Below are positions 33,652 to 42,206 of a DNA stretch of 64,000 nt, in pieces. The translations under genes were made by a program, and so were the position numbers. The DNA is from Bacillota bacterium (GTDB lineage Bacteria; Bacillota; Clostridia; Christensenellales; Aristaeellaceae), in contig JAEZRP010000022.1 in the NCBI GenBank assembly GCA_023444095.1, positions 62,001-126,000 on the forward strand. The letters are read 5' to 3'. Within the stretch, counting starts at the first letter, position 1. Each line of letters begins with the position of its first letter. Below the pieces are notes generated by a model. The model did no database searches. It was not told where the DNA came from and saw nothing but the letters and a program-made list of their open reading frames with translations.

Positions 33652-35412
33652 ATGACGACCAAAATCGCAATGGATACTTTGTGGGTCATCATCGCAGGCG
33701 CGCTCGTCTTCTTCATGAACCTCGGCTTCGCGGCCGTTGAGAGCGGCTTCGCGCGCCAAAAGAACGCGGTCAATATCCTCAGCAAGAACTTCATCGTGTT
33801 CGCCGTCTCCTCGCTCGGCTTCCTGGTGCTCGGCTGGGGCCTGATGTTCGGCGACGGCAACGGATTCATCGGACTGAAGGGCCTTTTCATGGTCTCCGGC
33901 GCGGACAATTCGCCCGCGGCGGCCGAAGCGTATTCCGGCGTCTACGGCGCGATCTCGTGGGCGACGGTTCCGCTGTGGGCAAAGTTCTTCTTCCAGCTCG
34001 TGTTCTGCGGAACCGCGGCGACCATCGTCTCAGGTGCGGTCGCGGAGCGGATCAAGTACATCTCCTTCATCCTCTTCTCGCTCATTCTCACCATGATCGT
34101 CTACCCGATCGTGGGCCACTGGATCTGGGGGGGCGGCTTCCTCCAGTCCCTGGGCATGCTCGACTTCGCGGGCGGCACGGTCGTCCACTCCGTCGGCGGC
34201 TGGGCGGCGCTGGCGGGCGTCATGATCCTCGGGCCGCGCATCGGCAAGTACGGGAAGGACGGCAAGATCCACCCCATCCCCGGCCACAGCATGTCGCTCG
34301 CGACCATCGGCGCGTTCGTGCTCTGGCTCGGCTGGTTCGGGTTTAACCCCGGCTCCACCATGGCCGCCGACCCGACCTCCATCTCGCACATCCTCGTCAC
34401 CACCAACACGGCGGGCGTCATCGCGCTTCTCACCGCGACCGCCACCGCCTGGATCGTGATCGGAAAGCCCGACCTCGGCATGTCCATCAACGGCCTTCTC
34501 GCGGGTCTCGTCGCCATCACGCCCTGCTGTGCGTTCGTAAGCGTGCCGAGCGCCCTTCTCATCGGCGCGATCTCCGGCGTGCTAGTTGTTCTTTCAGTCA
34601 TCCTGTTCGACAAGCTCAAGCTCGACGACCCGGTCGGCGCGCTCTCCGTCCACCTCGTGCACGGCGTGCTCGGCACCCTCTTCGTCGGCCTCTTCGCCCA
34701 AGACGGCATCGGCGGCATCTCGTCCCTGAACGGGCTGTTCTTCGGCGGCGGACTGACGCTGCTCGGCCATCAGGCGCTCGGCGCCCTGTGCGTGGGTGCG
34801 TTCGTGTTCCCCGCGTCGGCCCTTGTCTGGCTCGCCATCAAAAAGACCGTCGGCATGCGCGTGACCGCCAAGGAGGAAATCGAAGGCCTCGACATCGGCG
34901 AACACGGCAACCAGGCGTATCCCGACTTCGTGACCTATGACAGCACCATGGACGTGGAGGAGGTCGCCTCGAAGTACGCGCCTAACGCCGTACCCGTCGA
35001 AAAGGCGATTCCCGTGGTGGTCGCGGCACCCGTCGAGATGCCCGCTCCGTCCGGTGTCCGCATGACCAAGATCGAGATCATCACCAAGCAAAGCCGCTTC
35101 GAGACGCTCAAGACCGAGCTCGACAAGATCGGCATCACCGGCATGACGGTCACAAACGTGCTTGGCTACGGCGTGCAGGGCGGCCGCACCGAGTACTACC
35201 GCGGGGTCGAGTTCGAAACCCACCTCCTGCCCAAGATCAAGATCGAGATCGTCGTCAGCAAGGTGCCCGTGCGGACCGTCATCGAGACCGCCAAGAAGGT
35301 TCTCTATACCGGCAACATCGGCGATGGCAAGATCTTTGTCAGCAACGTCGAAAACGTCGTCAAGGTCAGAACCGGCGAGGAAGGCTTCGACGCGCTGCAG
35401 GACGTGGAGTAG
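33652..35412 (+). CDS. amt: Ammonium transporter fused to a C-terminal P-II (GlnB/GlnK) domain
   Basis: A 586-residue fusion. Residues of about 1-410 are an Amt channel with eleven helices, including the twin pore histidines (AGGTVVHSVGGW and HLVHGVLGTLF). After a linker, residues of about 472-586 are a complete P-II domain, from MTKIEIITKQ through the T-loop GRTEYYRGVEFE, KIKIEIVVSK, the B-loop TGNIGDGKIFV and the final RTGEEG. The T-loop tyrosine that is uridylylated in GlnB is present. P-II proteins normally bind Amt in trans to block the pore according to 2-oxoglutarate and ATP/ADP, and the fusion makes this regulator permanent. The start follows AGGGAGAGT. Confidence 0.94.
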   Translation: MTTKIAMDTLWVIIAGALVFFMNLGFAAVESGFARQKNAVNILSKNFIVFAVSSLGFLVLGWGLMFGDGNGFIGLKGLFMVSGADNSPAAAEAYSGVYGAISWATVPLWAKFFFQLVFCGTAATIVSGAVAERIKYISFILFSLILTMIVYPIVGHWIWGGGFLQSLGMLDFAGGTVVHSVGGWAALAGVMILGPRIGKYGKDGKIHPIPGHSMSLATIGAFVLWLGWFGFNPGSTMAADPTSISHILVTTNTAGVIALLTATATAWIVIGKPDLGMSINGLLAGLVAITPCCAFVSVPSALLIGAISGVLVVLSVILFDKLKLDDPVGALSVHLVHGVLGTLFVGLFAQDGIGGISSLNGLFFGGGLTLLGHQALGALCVGAFVFPASALVWLAIKKTVGMRVTAKEEIEGLDIGEHGNQAYPDFVTYDSTMDVEEVASKYAPNAVPVEKAIPVVVAAPVEMPAPSGVRMTKIEIITKQSRFETLKTELDKIGITGMTVTNVLGYGVQGGRTEYYRGVEFETHLLPKIKIEIVVSKVPVRTVIETAKKVLYTGNIGDGKIFVSNVENVVKVRTGEEGFDALQDVE

Positions 35413-35415
35413 GAG

Positions 35416-35710
35416 GACGGCGAGGGCGCTGCCCTTGCGCCCCGCTCTGGGACATTGTCCCCTGAGAAATCCATATTCGGTAAAATGACGCACATCCGTC
35501 GGCGGCTCGGGGGTTCAAACCCCGAACCGCCGCACTTTGTATGGGAGACATTCGGTTGGACGACGAAAACGCGCCTCCAAAACTGAAATCGGTCGCCCCG
35601 GGCTTGGCACCCTCGGCGACCGACGAACATGAATCGATTTTTCTCTACGGGATTCCGAAGGGAAAATGTCCCTTGGGCGGGAGCGCGGGCAGCTTCCTCG
35701 CCGTCCCCAC
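35416..35710. repeat. Imperfect inverted repeat bounding the amt/phoR intergenic region
   Basis: The sequence at about 35416-35465 (GGACGGCGAGG...GCTGCCC...GGGACATTGTCCC) reappears as a diverged reverse complement at about 35660-35706. The two arms meet the stop codons of the convergent genes. The space between holds an 11-bp hairpin with one mismatch (35501-35531) and an 8-bp hairpin (35590-35597 with 35615-35622). No gene is seen in these 300 bp. The hairpins may terminate both genes. Confidence 0.45.
35501..35531. terminator. Hairpin between convergent amt and histidine-kinase genes
   Basis: GGCGG-c-TCGGGG pairs with CCCCGA-a-CCGCC around a GTTCAAA loop, 11 bp with one mismatch. It resembles a tRNA T-arm by chance, but no other tRNA part is present. 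A bidirectional terminator is the simplest reading. Confidence 0.45.
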
Positions 35711-35714
35711 TCTT

Positions 35715-37355
35715 TTATCCCTCAAACTTCACCGTTATCTCCGTCCCCACGTCCGGCTCGCTGACGAGCGAGACTTTCGCGCCAAGCTGCGCGGCGGCGT
35801 GCTTGACGATGGAGAGGCCGAGACCGGTGCCGACGACGCGCTGGGAGTGGCTCTTATCGACGCGGAAGAAGCGGTCGAACACGCGCTCATGGTACTTGGG
35901 CTCGATGCCGATGCCCGTATCCTTGACGGTTACGAGGCCTTTCCCGACGACAATATCGACGCGCCCATCCTTTCGGTTGTACTTGATGGCGTTATCGACG
36001 ATATTGAAGAGCATGTCGTCCGTGAGCGCCCTGTCGCAGGTGACGACCGCGTCCTCGCCGGACACCTCGACCGATACGCCCGCTGTTTCAGCCTGCGGGG
36101 CCAGCCGCTTCGCGATGTCGTTTGAAAGCTGCAAGAGCGAGAAGGCCTCGGGCGGATGCCCGCCGCGGCCCTCGTCGAGCGCGGAGAGTCGGAGGATGTC
36201 GCCCACGAGCTGAATGAGCCGCTTGGTTTCTTCGCGGATGCACCCGGCGAACTCGCGCAGCTTCTCGGCGGGCGCAAGCCCGTTTTCCATGACCTCCGCG
36301 TAGCCGAGAATGTTCGTGAGCGGGGTCTTGAGCTCGTGCGACACGTTCGCGGTGAACTCCCGGCGCGACTGTTCGGCCTGATAGCGGTCGGTGATGTCGC
36401 TCAAAAGGATCACCGCGCCGGCGTCCTTCACGGGGCTCGCGAGGATCTGAAAACTGCGCGCGCCGAGCGGCATCACGTCGGTCACGCCGTCGCCCGCAAG
36501 GGCAGCATCCACCGCGTTTGTGAATGAGATCGTGTGGTTGAGCGTGAAGATATGCTTTCCCTGCGCGCCGTCCGCGCGGAACATCCGCTCCGCGCCGCGG
36601 TTCAGGAAGATGACCTCCCCGCGCGGGTTGATGAGGATGAGCCCCTCGGTCATGTTGTCGGTCACCGCGCGGAACTCCGTCTGGCGCGCGGACAGGCTCT
36701 GCATGTAGTCGCGCAGCTGATCCTGCTGGTTCGCCATGCGCCTGAGAAGCGGCGTAAACTCGTCGTAGACGACGTTGCCGAGCGGGTCGTCGAGGTTGAG
36801 CGTGTTGACGGGCCGTACGATCCGCTCCGTGAGAAGCCGCGTCACCACCGCGGATACCGCGATGATCGCGAGTCCCGCGAGCACGAAGAGCCAGACGAGG
36901 CTGTAAAGGACGCCGTACACGCTCCTGCGCGTCTCGGAAAGCCGCAAAACGGTACCATCCGAGAGGAGCCGCGCCTGATAGATGGTCTCCTCGCCGAGCG
37001 TGCTCGAAAAGCGTACGCTCTCGCCCGTTCCTCTCTCGAACGCCGAGGCGATCTCCCCGCGCGTCAGGTGGTTCTCCATCCGGGAGGCGTCCTGCCAATT
37101 GTCAAAGAGCACCGCTCCGTCGGCGGCAACCCAGGTAACGCGCACGCCAACCTCCGGGACGTCGATTGCCTCGACGAATGCGCGCTTGTCGGGCTCCCGG
37201 TCCATCGCGGTCGCTGCGATGGCGAGCTGGCTCCCGAGTTCGTCCTGCTCCCTGTCCTCATAGAAATCGAATATGATGACCGTCAACGCGACGCCAAACA
37301 GCAAAACCGACAGAAAGACCGCGAGGAGGGTGCTCGCGAAGATCCTACGCTTCAT
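35715..37355 (-). CDS. phoR: PhoR-like sensor histidine kinase
   Basis: A 546-residue membrane kinase. Helix 1 (about residues 8-30) and helix 2 (about 148-172) flank an external domain of about 115 residues. A HAMP-like region and a PAS domain (about 222-325, from FRAVTDNMTEGLILINPRGEV) lead to HisKA with His340 (TANVSHELKTPLTNI) and HATPase_c (N box MLFNIVDNAIKYN, DTGIGI, GTGLGLSIVKH). This architecture is that of PhoR. It is the last gene of the pst operon and overlaps its regulator by 11 bp, so it probably senses phosphate status through Pst/PhoU. Confidence 0.92.
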   Translation of the reverse strand: MKRRIFASTLLAVFLSVLLFGVALTVIIFDFYEDREQDELGSQLAIAATAMDREPDKRAFVEAIDVPEVGVRVTWVAADGAVLFDNWQDASRMENHLTRGEIASAFERGTGESVRFSSTLGEETIYQARLLSDGTVLRLSETRRSVYGVLYSLVWLFVLAGLAIIAVSAVVTRLLTERIVRPVNTLNLDDPLGNVVYDEFTPLLRRMANQQDQLRDYMQSLSARQTEFRAVTDNMTEGLILINPRGEVIFLNRGAERMFRADGAQGKHIFTLNHTISFTNAVDAALAGDGVTDVMPLGARSFQILASPVKDAGAVILLSDITDRYQAEQSRREFTANVSHELKTPLTNILGYAEVMENGLAPAEKLREFAGCIREETKRLIQLVGDILRLSALDEGRGGHPPEAFSLLQLSNDIAKRLAPQAETAGVSVEVSGEDAVVTCDRALTDDMLFNIVDNAIKYNRKDGRVDIVVGKGLVTVKDTGIGIEPKYHERVFDRFFRVDKSHSQRVVGTGLGLSIVKHAAAQLGAKVSLVSEPDVGTEITVKFEG

Positions 37356-38028
37356 GCCTCTTGTCCTCCATGCGGTACCCGAGCCCGTAGATCGTCTTGA
37401 TCTGTTCCCCGCACGCGCCGAGCTTCTTGCGCAGCGTCTGCATGTGAACGTCCACCGTGCGCGTGCCGCCGAAGTAGTCCATGCCCCAGATGGCGGAAAG
37501 GAGCTGCTCGCGCGAGAAGGCGATGCCCCGGTTGATCATCATGTGCTTGAGAAGCTCAAACTCCTTGAACGTCAATTCGACCTCCCCGCCCCCCGCGAGC
37601 ACGGTGTGCATGGCGGTATCGAGGGTGATCTCCCCGACGGTGATGCGCGGCGTGTCGTCGACGGGCACGGCCCTTCTGAGAACCGCCTTGACGCGCGCGA
37701 CGAGTTCCATCGCGCCGAAGGGCTTTGTCACATAGTCGTCGGCGCCAGTGGTGAGCCCGAGCACCTTGTCGTACTCGGTCTCCTTGGCGGAGAGCATGAT
37801 GACCGGAACGCCCATGGTGCGCGGCGTGGTCTTGAGGCGCGAGAGGGTCTGAATCCCGTCCTCGCCCGGGAGCATGACGTCGAGAATGACGAGCTCCGGC
37901 AGCTTTTTTTCCATCTCCGCCCAGAACGGCTGGGCGCTTTCAAAGCCCATGACCTCGTAGCCCGTCGCGGAAAGCGTGAAGGCGACGAGCTTGCGCGTCT
38001 GATCGTTGTCCTCTACATAATAAATCAT
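37345..38028 (-). CDS. phoP: PhoB/PhoP-like response regulator
   Basis: A 227-residue OmpR-family regulator. The receiver has phospho-acceptor Asp50 (LVILDVMLPG) and VTKPF. The winged helix ends with GGTRTVDVHMQTLRKKLG. The start at 38028 is set by the AAGGAC ribosome binding site and an ATGA overlap with phoU. A longer in-frame extension inside phoU is ignored. Its place between phoU and the kinase in the pst operon marks it as the phosphate regulator. Named phoP by context (phoB in proteobacterial usage). Confidence 0.93.
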   Translation of the reverse strand: MIYYVEDNDQTRKLVAFTLSATGYEVMGFESAQPFWAEMEKKLPELVILDVMLPGEDGIQTLSRLKTTPRTMGVPVIMLSAKETEYDKVLGLTTGADDYVTKPFGAMELVARVKAVLRRAVPVDDTPRITVGEITLDTAMHTVLAGGGEVELTFKEFELLKHMMINRGIAFSREQLLSAIWGMDYFGGTRTVDVHMQTLRKKLGACGEQIKTIYGLGYRMEDKRHEA

Positions 38029-38681
38029 GCGTCCTTGTATCTCCTGTGCGTGCCGGTCACGGAAAACTCGACCCACTCGGCCAGGTTTGTCGCGTGGTCG
38101 CCGATGCGCTCGAGGTACTTCGCGATCATGAGAAGGTCGAGCGCCTGCGCGCCGGTCGAGGAATCGCGCGAGATGAGCTCGATCAATTCGCTCTTGACCG
38201 TCGAGAACAGTTCGTCCACCTCGTCGTCCGCCTCGATGACTTGGTTCGCGAGCTCGAGGTCGCGCCGGACGAACGCGTCGACTGCGTCCTTCACCATCTT
38301 GATGGTCTTTTTGCCCATCATGGGGATGTGCTCGAGCTGCTTGATGTAAGGCTTGCTCCCCACGTAAGGCACGATTTCCGAGATGTCGGCCGCCTGATCG
38401 CCGATCCGCTCCATGTCGGTAATCATCTTGAGGGCCGCCGAGATGAGCCGAAGATCGCGCGCCACGGGCTGCTGCTGAAGGAGGAGCTTGATGCACATCT
38501 GCTCGATGTCGCGCTCCTTCTTGTCGATCTCGGCATCGAAGGCGACGATCCTGCGCGCGAGCTCGTCGTCGCGCTCGATCATCGCGCGGATGCTGTTCTC
38601 GATGGCGTACTCGATGAGCGCGCCCATGTCGATCAGCTGCGCGTTCAGCTGGGTCAACTGTTCCTCAAACCGGATCCTCAT
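38025..38681 (-). CDS. phoU: Phosphate signalling protein PhoU
   Basis: A 218-residue all-helical PhoU with two three-helix PhoU repeats. The metal-binding E/DxxxD patterns are visible in DMERIGDQAADISE and YLERIGDHATNLAE, which mark equivalent helices of the two repeats. PhoU damps PstSCAB activity and relays phosphate status to the sensor kinase. It shares one base with pstB and overlaps the regulator by ATGA. Normal length. Confidence 0.96.
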   Translation of the reverse strand: MRIRFEEQLTQLNAQLIDMGALIEYAIENSIRAMIERDDELARRIVAFDAEIDKKERDIEQMCIKLLLQQQPVARDLRLISAALKMITDMERIGDQAADISEIVPYVGSKPYIKQLEHIPMMGKKTIKMVKDAVDAFVRRDLELANQVIEADDEVDELFSTVKSELIELISRDSSTGAQALDLLMIAKYLERIGDHATNLAEWVEFSVTGTHRRYKDA

Positions 38682-39430
38682 CAGCCGAACCTCCCTGTGA
38701 TATAGTCCTCGGTGCGCTTGTCCTGGGGCGTTGAGAACATGGTCTGCGTATCGTTTACCTCGATCACTTCGCCCAGCAGGAAGAACGCCGTCCGGTCGGA
38801 GATGCGCACCGCCTGCTGCATGTTGTGGGTCACGATGACGATGGTGTACTTTTTCTTGAGATCCATCGCCAGCTCCTCGATCTTCGAGGTGGAGATCGGG
38901 TCGAGCGCGCTCGTCGGTTCATCCATCAAAAGGACCTCCGGCTCGACCGCCAGCGCCCGCGCGATGCACAGCCTCTGCTGCTGGCCGCCGGAGAGCCCGA
39001 GGGCGCTTTTTTTGAGCCGGTCCTTGAGCTCGTCCCAGATCGCCGCGCCTCGCAGCGACTTTTCGACGACTTCGTCGAGCTTCGCGCGCGCGCGCATGCC
39101 GTGGGTGCGCGGCCCGAAGGCGATATTGTCGTACACGCTCATCGGGAAAGGGTTCGGCTTCTGGAACACCATGCCCACGCGCTTTCGGAGCATGTTCACG
39201 TCCAGATCCCGGTAAATATCTTCGCCGTCGAGCAGCACTTTCCCTTCAATTTTACAACCCTCGATGAGATCGTTCATGCGGTTGAGCGTCTTGATGAGCG
39301 TGGACTTGCCGCAGCCCGACGGCCCGATGAACGCCATGATCTCGTTGGGCAGAACGGTCAGGTCCACCTTCTTGAGCGCCTGAAACGATCCGTAATGCAA
39401 ATCGAGGTTCTGGATGTCAAACTTGTTCAC
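38681..39430 (-). CDS. pstB: Phosphate ABC transporter ATP-binding protein PstB
   Basis: A 249-residue ATPase with Walker A (GPSGCGKSTLIKTLNRMNDL), a PstB-specific block around the Q-loop (VGMVFQKPNPFPMSVYDNIA), signature LSGGQQQRLCIARALA, Walker B (VLLMDEPTSALDP) and the switch His (VTHNMQQA). It couples ATP hydrolysis to phosphate import through PstC/PstA. It overlaps pstA by 4 bp and abuts phoU. Confidence 0.97.
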   Translation of the reverse strand: MNKFDIQNLDLHYGSFQALKKVDLTVLPNEIMAFIGPSGCGKSTLIKTLNRMNDLIEGCKIEGKVLLDGEDIYRDLDVNMLRKRVGMVFQKPNPFPMSVYDNIAFGPRTHGMRARAKLDEVVEKSLRGAAIWDELKDRLKKSALGLSGGQQQRLCIARALAVEPEVLLMDEPTSALDPISTSKIEELAMDLKKKYTIVIVTHNMQQAVRISDRTAFFLLGEVIEVNDTQTMFSTPQDKRTEDYITGRFG

Positions 39431-40260
39431 TTGCTTCCTCCTCCGGCGAGCTGATTGGCGACCTTGGACGACGACGCGTTCAGGATGGCGACGAGGATCA
39501 GGAGCACCGCCGCCGTTGCGAACGCCTCACCCATGTGCAGGCCCTCGTTCGAGAGCACGTACATGTGAACCGACAGCGTCCGCGCGGACGAGAAGACGCT
39601 CGAGGGAATCTGCGCCACCGTGCCCGCCGAATAGATGAGCGCGGCGGTCTCGCCCACGACGCGGCCCGTCGCGAGAATGATGCCCGAGAGGATGCCCGGC
39701 ATCGCGGCAGGCAGAACGATGCGGAAGACCGTCCTCAGCCGCCCCGCGCCGAGTCCAAAGCTCCCCTCGCGGTAGGTGTCCGGCACCGAGCGGATCGCCT
39801 CTTCGGCGGTTCGCATGATGAGGGGAAGGATCATGATCGCAAGCGTACACGCGCCGGAGAGGAGCGAGAAGCCCCAGCCGAGCTTCGTGAGGAAGAACAG
39901 GAAGCCGAACAGGCCGTACACGATCGAGGGAATGCCTGAGAGCGTCTCCGCCGCCGTGCGAACCACCCGCACGAGACGCGAGCCGCGCCTGGCGTACTCG
40001 GTGAGGTATATGGCTGTAAAAATGCCGAGGGGCGCAGCGAAGAAAAGCGCCATCAGCGTCATGAGGACCGTGTTCACAATCGCGGGCGTCATGGAGCTGT
40101 TCTCGGATGTGTAATCCCACGCAAACAGACTCGGCCTCAGGTTCGGAATGCCCTTTGCGAGGATGTAGCCAACGAGCGCCAGAAACGCGCCCATCGTAAT
40201 CAGGGCCGCGAGGTACGCGACGAGGCGCAGCGCGATGGAGAGGGGATCGCGTCTTCTCAT
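39427..40260 (-). CDS. pstA: Phosphate ABC transporter permease PstA
   Basis: A 277-residue permease with six transmembrane helices and the binding-protein-dependent transport motif EAIRSVPDTYREGSFGLGAGRL in the loop that contacts PstB. It forms the channel with PstC. Overlaps at both ends (4 bp with pstC and pstB) show translational coupling. Confidence 0.95.
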   Translation of the reverse strand: MRRRDPLSIALRLVAYLAALITMGAFLALVGYILAKGIPNLRPSLFAWDYTSENSSMTPAIVNTVLMTLMALFFAAPLGIFTAIYLTEYARRGSRLVRVVRTAAETLSGIPSIVYGLFGFLFFLTKLGWGFSLLSGACTLAIMILPLIMRTAEEAIRSVPDTYREGSFGLGAGRLRTVFRIVLPAAMPGILSGIILATGRVVGETAALIYSAGTVAQIPSSVFSSARTLSVHMYVLSNEGLHMGEAFATAAVLLILVAILNASSSKVANQLAGGGSK

Positions 40261-41108
40261 TTTTCATTCCTCCTCTTGATCGCCGAGAACGAGAGGTTGA
40301 TGGCGAGGATGAACACGAACAGAACCGCGGCGGTCGCGATGAGCGCCTCGCGGTGAAGCCCCGTCGAGTAGCCCATCTCGATGACGATGTTCGTGGTCAT
40401 GGTCCTGACGCCCTCGAGGATGCCCTTCGGCATGCGCGGCTGGTTGCCTGCGACCATGATGACCGCCATGGTCTCGCCGATCGCGCGCCCGACGCCGAGG
40501 ATCACGCCCGCGAGCACGCCCGACTTCGCCGCGGGCAGTATCACGAAGAAGACGCTGCGCTCGTGGCTCGCGCCCAGAGCGAGGCTGCCCTCGTAGTAGT
40601 TCTCCGGCACGGCCCGCAGCGCCGCCTCGGAGACCGAGATGATGGTCGGCAGGATCATCATCCCCAGAAGCACCGACGCCGCGAGCATGGAGTAGCCCTT
40701 GCTCTCGAAAAGCTCGCGGATCAGAGGCACGATCACCATCAGCGCGAAAAAGCCGTAGACCACCGACGGGACGCCCGCCAGGAGGTCTACCGCGGGCTTC
40801 ATGACCCTATACAGTCCCTTGGGACAGAACCGGGCCAGGAAGACCGCTGTGAGGATGCCGACGGGGACGCCCAGAACGAGCGCCCCGCCGGTCACATACA
40901 CGGAGCCGAGAATCATCGGCAGGATGCCGAACTTCCCGCTGCTCGGCTTCCAGACCTTGCCGAAGAGGAAGTCGACGAGTCCGATTTCGCGGATGGCCGG
41001 GATGCTGCTTCCGAAGAGGAACACGCAGATCAGTACCACGGCCGCGATCGACGCGCACGCCGAGAGGAGGAACACCAGCCGCATCAGCGGCTCCCTGTAT
41101 TTTCTCAT
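40257..41108 (-). CDS. pstC: Phosphate ABC transporter permease PstC
   Basis: A 283-residue permease with six helices and the EAA-type motif EAALRAVPENYYEGSLALGA. The N-terminal region (FLFGKVWKPSSGKFGILPM) matches PstC, which carries an extra external loop. It begins 9 bp after the pstS stop. Confidence 0.95.
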   Translation of the reverse strand: MRKYREPLMRLVFLLSACASIAAVVLICVFLFGSSIPAIREIGLVDFLFGKVWKPSSGKFGILPMILGSVYVTGGALVLGVPVGILTAVFLARFCPKGLYRVMKPAVDLLAGVPSVVYGFFALMVIVPLIRELFESKGYSMLAASVLLGMMILPTIISVSEAALRAVPENYYEGSLALGASHERSVFFVILPAAKSGVLAGVILGVGRAIGETMAVIMVAGNQPRMPKGILEGVRTMTTNIVIEMGYSTGLHREALIATAAVLFVFILAINLSFSAIKRRNEK

Positions 41109-41117
41109 AAAGTCCCT

Positions 41118-41978
41118 TTATTCGGTCACGTCGGCCCAGTCGGTGAGCTCGCCGGTGTAGATCCTGGTCACGGTCTCGCTCGCGATGTTCGTGATCGGGT
41201 TCGCGTTGTTGACCACAACCGCGATTCCGTCCATGGCGATGACGGTATTCACCGCGCCCGCCTCGATTTCGGTATCCTTCAGTTCGCGGGAGGCCATGCC
41301 GATGTCATAGGTGCTCTCAATCGCGCCCGTAACGCCGGTCGTGGAGTCGGACTGCTGCACCTCGATCTTCATCTCGGGGTTCACGGCCATGTACGCCTCG
41401 GCGAGCTTCTCCATGACGGGGGTGACGGAGGAGGAACCGCCCACGGTCAGCTTGCCGGAAAGGCCGGAAGCGGTATAGGCCGCGGCCGCGTCGCCGACCG
41501 CGATATAGCCATTCTCGCTCACGACGGCCTGGCCGTCCGCGGACAGAATGAAGGCGATGAAGTCGCTCGCGAGGTCGGAAACCTCAGCCTTGGTCACGAT
41601 GTTGAAGGGACGGGAAACCTTGTAGGACCCGGCCTTGATGTTCTCGACGGTCGGCTCGACGCCGTCCACGGAGAGCGCCTTTACGGTGTCGTTGAGGGAA
41701 CCGAGGGAGATGTAGCCGACGGCCATCTCGTCGCCCGCGACGGAGGTGATGACGATGGAGGTGGAGTTCGCGATGATGGCTTCGTCGGTGGTCATGTCAA
41801 CCTTGTTGCCGTCCGCGTCCTTCTGCTCGATGCCCATGAGCTCGATGAACGCGCCGCGCGTGCCGGAGCCGTCCTCGCGGGAGATCACCGAGATCGAACC
41901 GGAGAGGGACTCCGCGCCGGCGAATACGGCGACCGCGGAAAGGGTCAGTACCATCAGGGTGGCGATGATTTTCTTCAT
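41118..41978 (-). CDS. pstS: Phosphate-binding protein PstS, circularly permuted
   Basis: A 286-residue secreted binding protein with a signal peptide (IATLMVLTLSAVAVFAGA) but no lipobox cysteine. The order of its halves is reversed relative to classical PstS. Residues of about 27-140 (ISREDGSGTRGAFIELMGI, GYISLGSLNDTVKALSVDGV, SRPFNIV) correspond to the usual C-terminal half. Residues of about 165-286 (LTVGGSSSVTPVMEKLAEAY, DIGMASRELKDTE, RIYTGELTDWADV) correspond to the usual N-terminal half. The phosphate-binding residues of both lobes are retained. The start at 41978 follows GGAG with suitable spacing. First gene of the pst operon. Confidence 0.9.
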   Translation of the reverse strand: MKKIIATLMVLTLSAVAVFAGAESLSGSISVISREDGSGTRGAFIELMGIEQKDADGNKVDMTTDEAIIANSTSIVITSVAGDEMAVGYISLGSLNDTVKALSVDGVEPTVENIKAGSYKVSRPFNIVTKAEVSDLASDFIAFILSADGQAVVSENGYIAVGDAAAAYTASGLSGKLTVGGSSSVTPVMEKLAEAYMAVNPEMKIEVQQSDSTTGVTGAIESTYDIGMASRELKDTEIEAGAVNTVIAMDGIAVVVNNANPITNIASETVTRIYTGELTDWADVTE

Positions 41979-42017
41979 TGAGAGCATCTCCTTGTGTCTT
42001 CGTTTTGATCCATGCGT

Positions 42018-42071
42018 ATCATACAAAGAAATCATTCGCGTTGGTTACCGAAAAAATCAAATCGATGTAAA
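42018..42071 (-). promoter_or_regulatory. Candidate pst operon promoter and possible Pho-box region
   Basis: Minus-strand TATGAT (42023-42018) lacks a -35 match. Upstream, TTTACA (42071-42066), TTGATT (42060-42055) and GGTAAC (42049-42044) are spaced 11 bp apart. Only the first fits the TTnACA consensus of Firmicute PhoP boxes, so the site is tentative. Confidence 0.3.
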
Positions 42072-42099
42072 ACGGCGGCCTTCCGCGCCGATTCGTTCG

Positions 42100-42128
42100 T
42101 TGGCAAAGGGTTTCAAATATGCTATAAT
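42100..42128 (+). promoter_or_regulatory. Promoter of the paralogous membrane-protein pair
   Basis: TTGGCA (42100-42105), 17-bp spacer, perfect TATAAT (42123-42128), 21 bp before the ATG at 42150, which is preceded by AGGAGGGG. Confidence 0.75.
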
Positions 42129-42149
42129 TCGGGCGAGGAGGGGAAAAAC

Positions 42150-42206
42150 ATGGGGAATCCGGCATGGACGCGCGCAAAAGCGCGGAGAGCCCGGGAAGGC
42201 CGATGA
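42150..42206 (+). CDS. 18-codon ORF with perfect start signals (leader peptide or frameshifted N terminus)
   Basis: This short frame has the best start in the region (AGGAGGGG, 6-nt spacing, directly behind a strong promoter) but ends after 18 codons. Its stop overlaps an ATG (42203) of a six-codon frame, whose own stop overlaps the GTG at 42220 of the following gene. Either it is a coupled leader peptide, or a one-base shift has separated the true N terminus from the downstream coding frame. Confidence 0.4.
   Translation: MGNPAWTRAKARRAREGR

Noticed and set aside
35501..35531. Sequence resembling a tRNA T-arm with acceptor end
   Set aside because: No acceptor 5' strand, D-arm or anticodon arm lies upstream, and the T-stem register is off. 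It is better explained as a hairpin between convergent genes.
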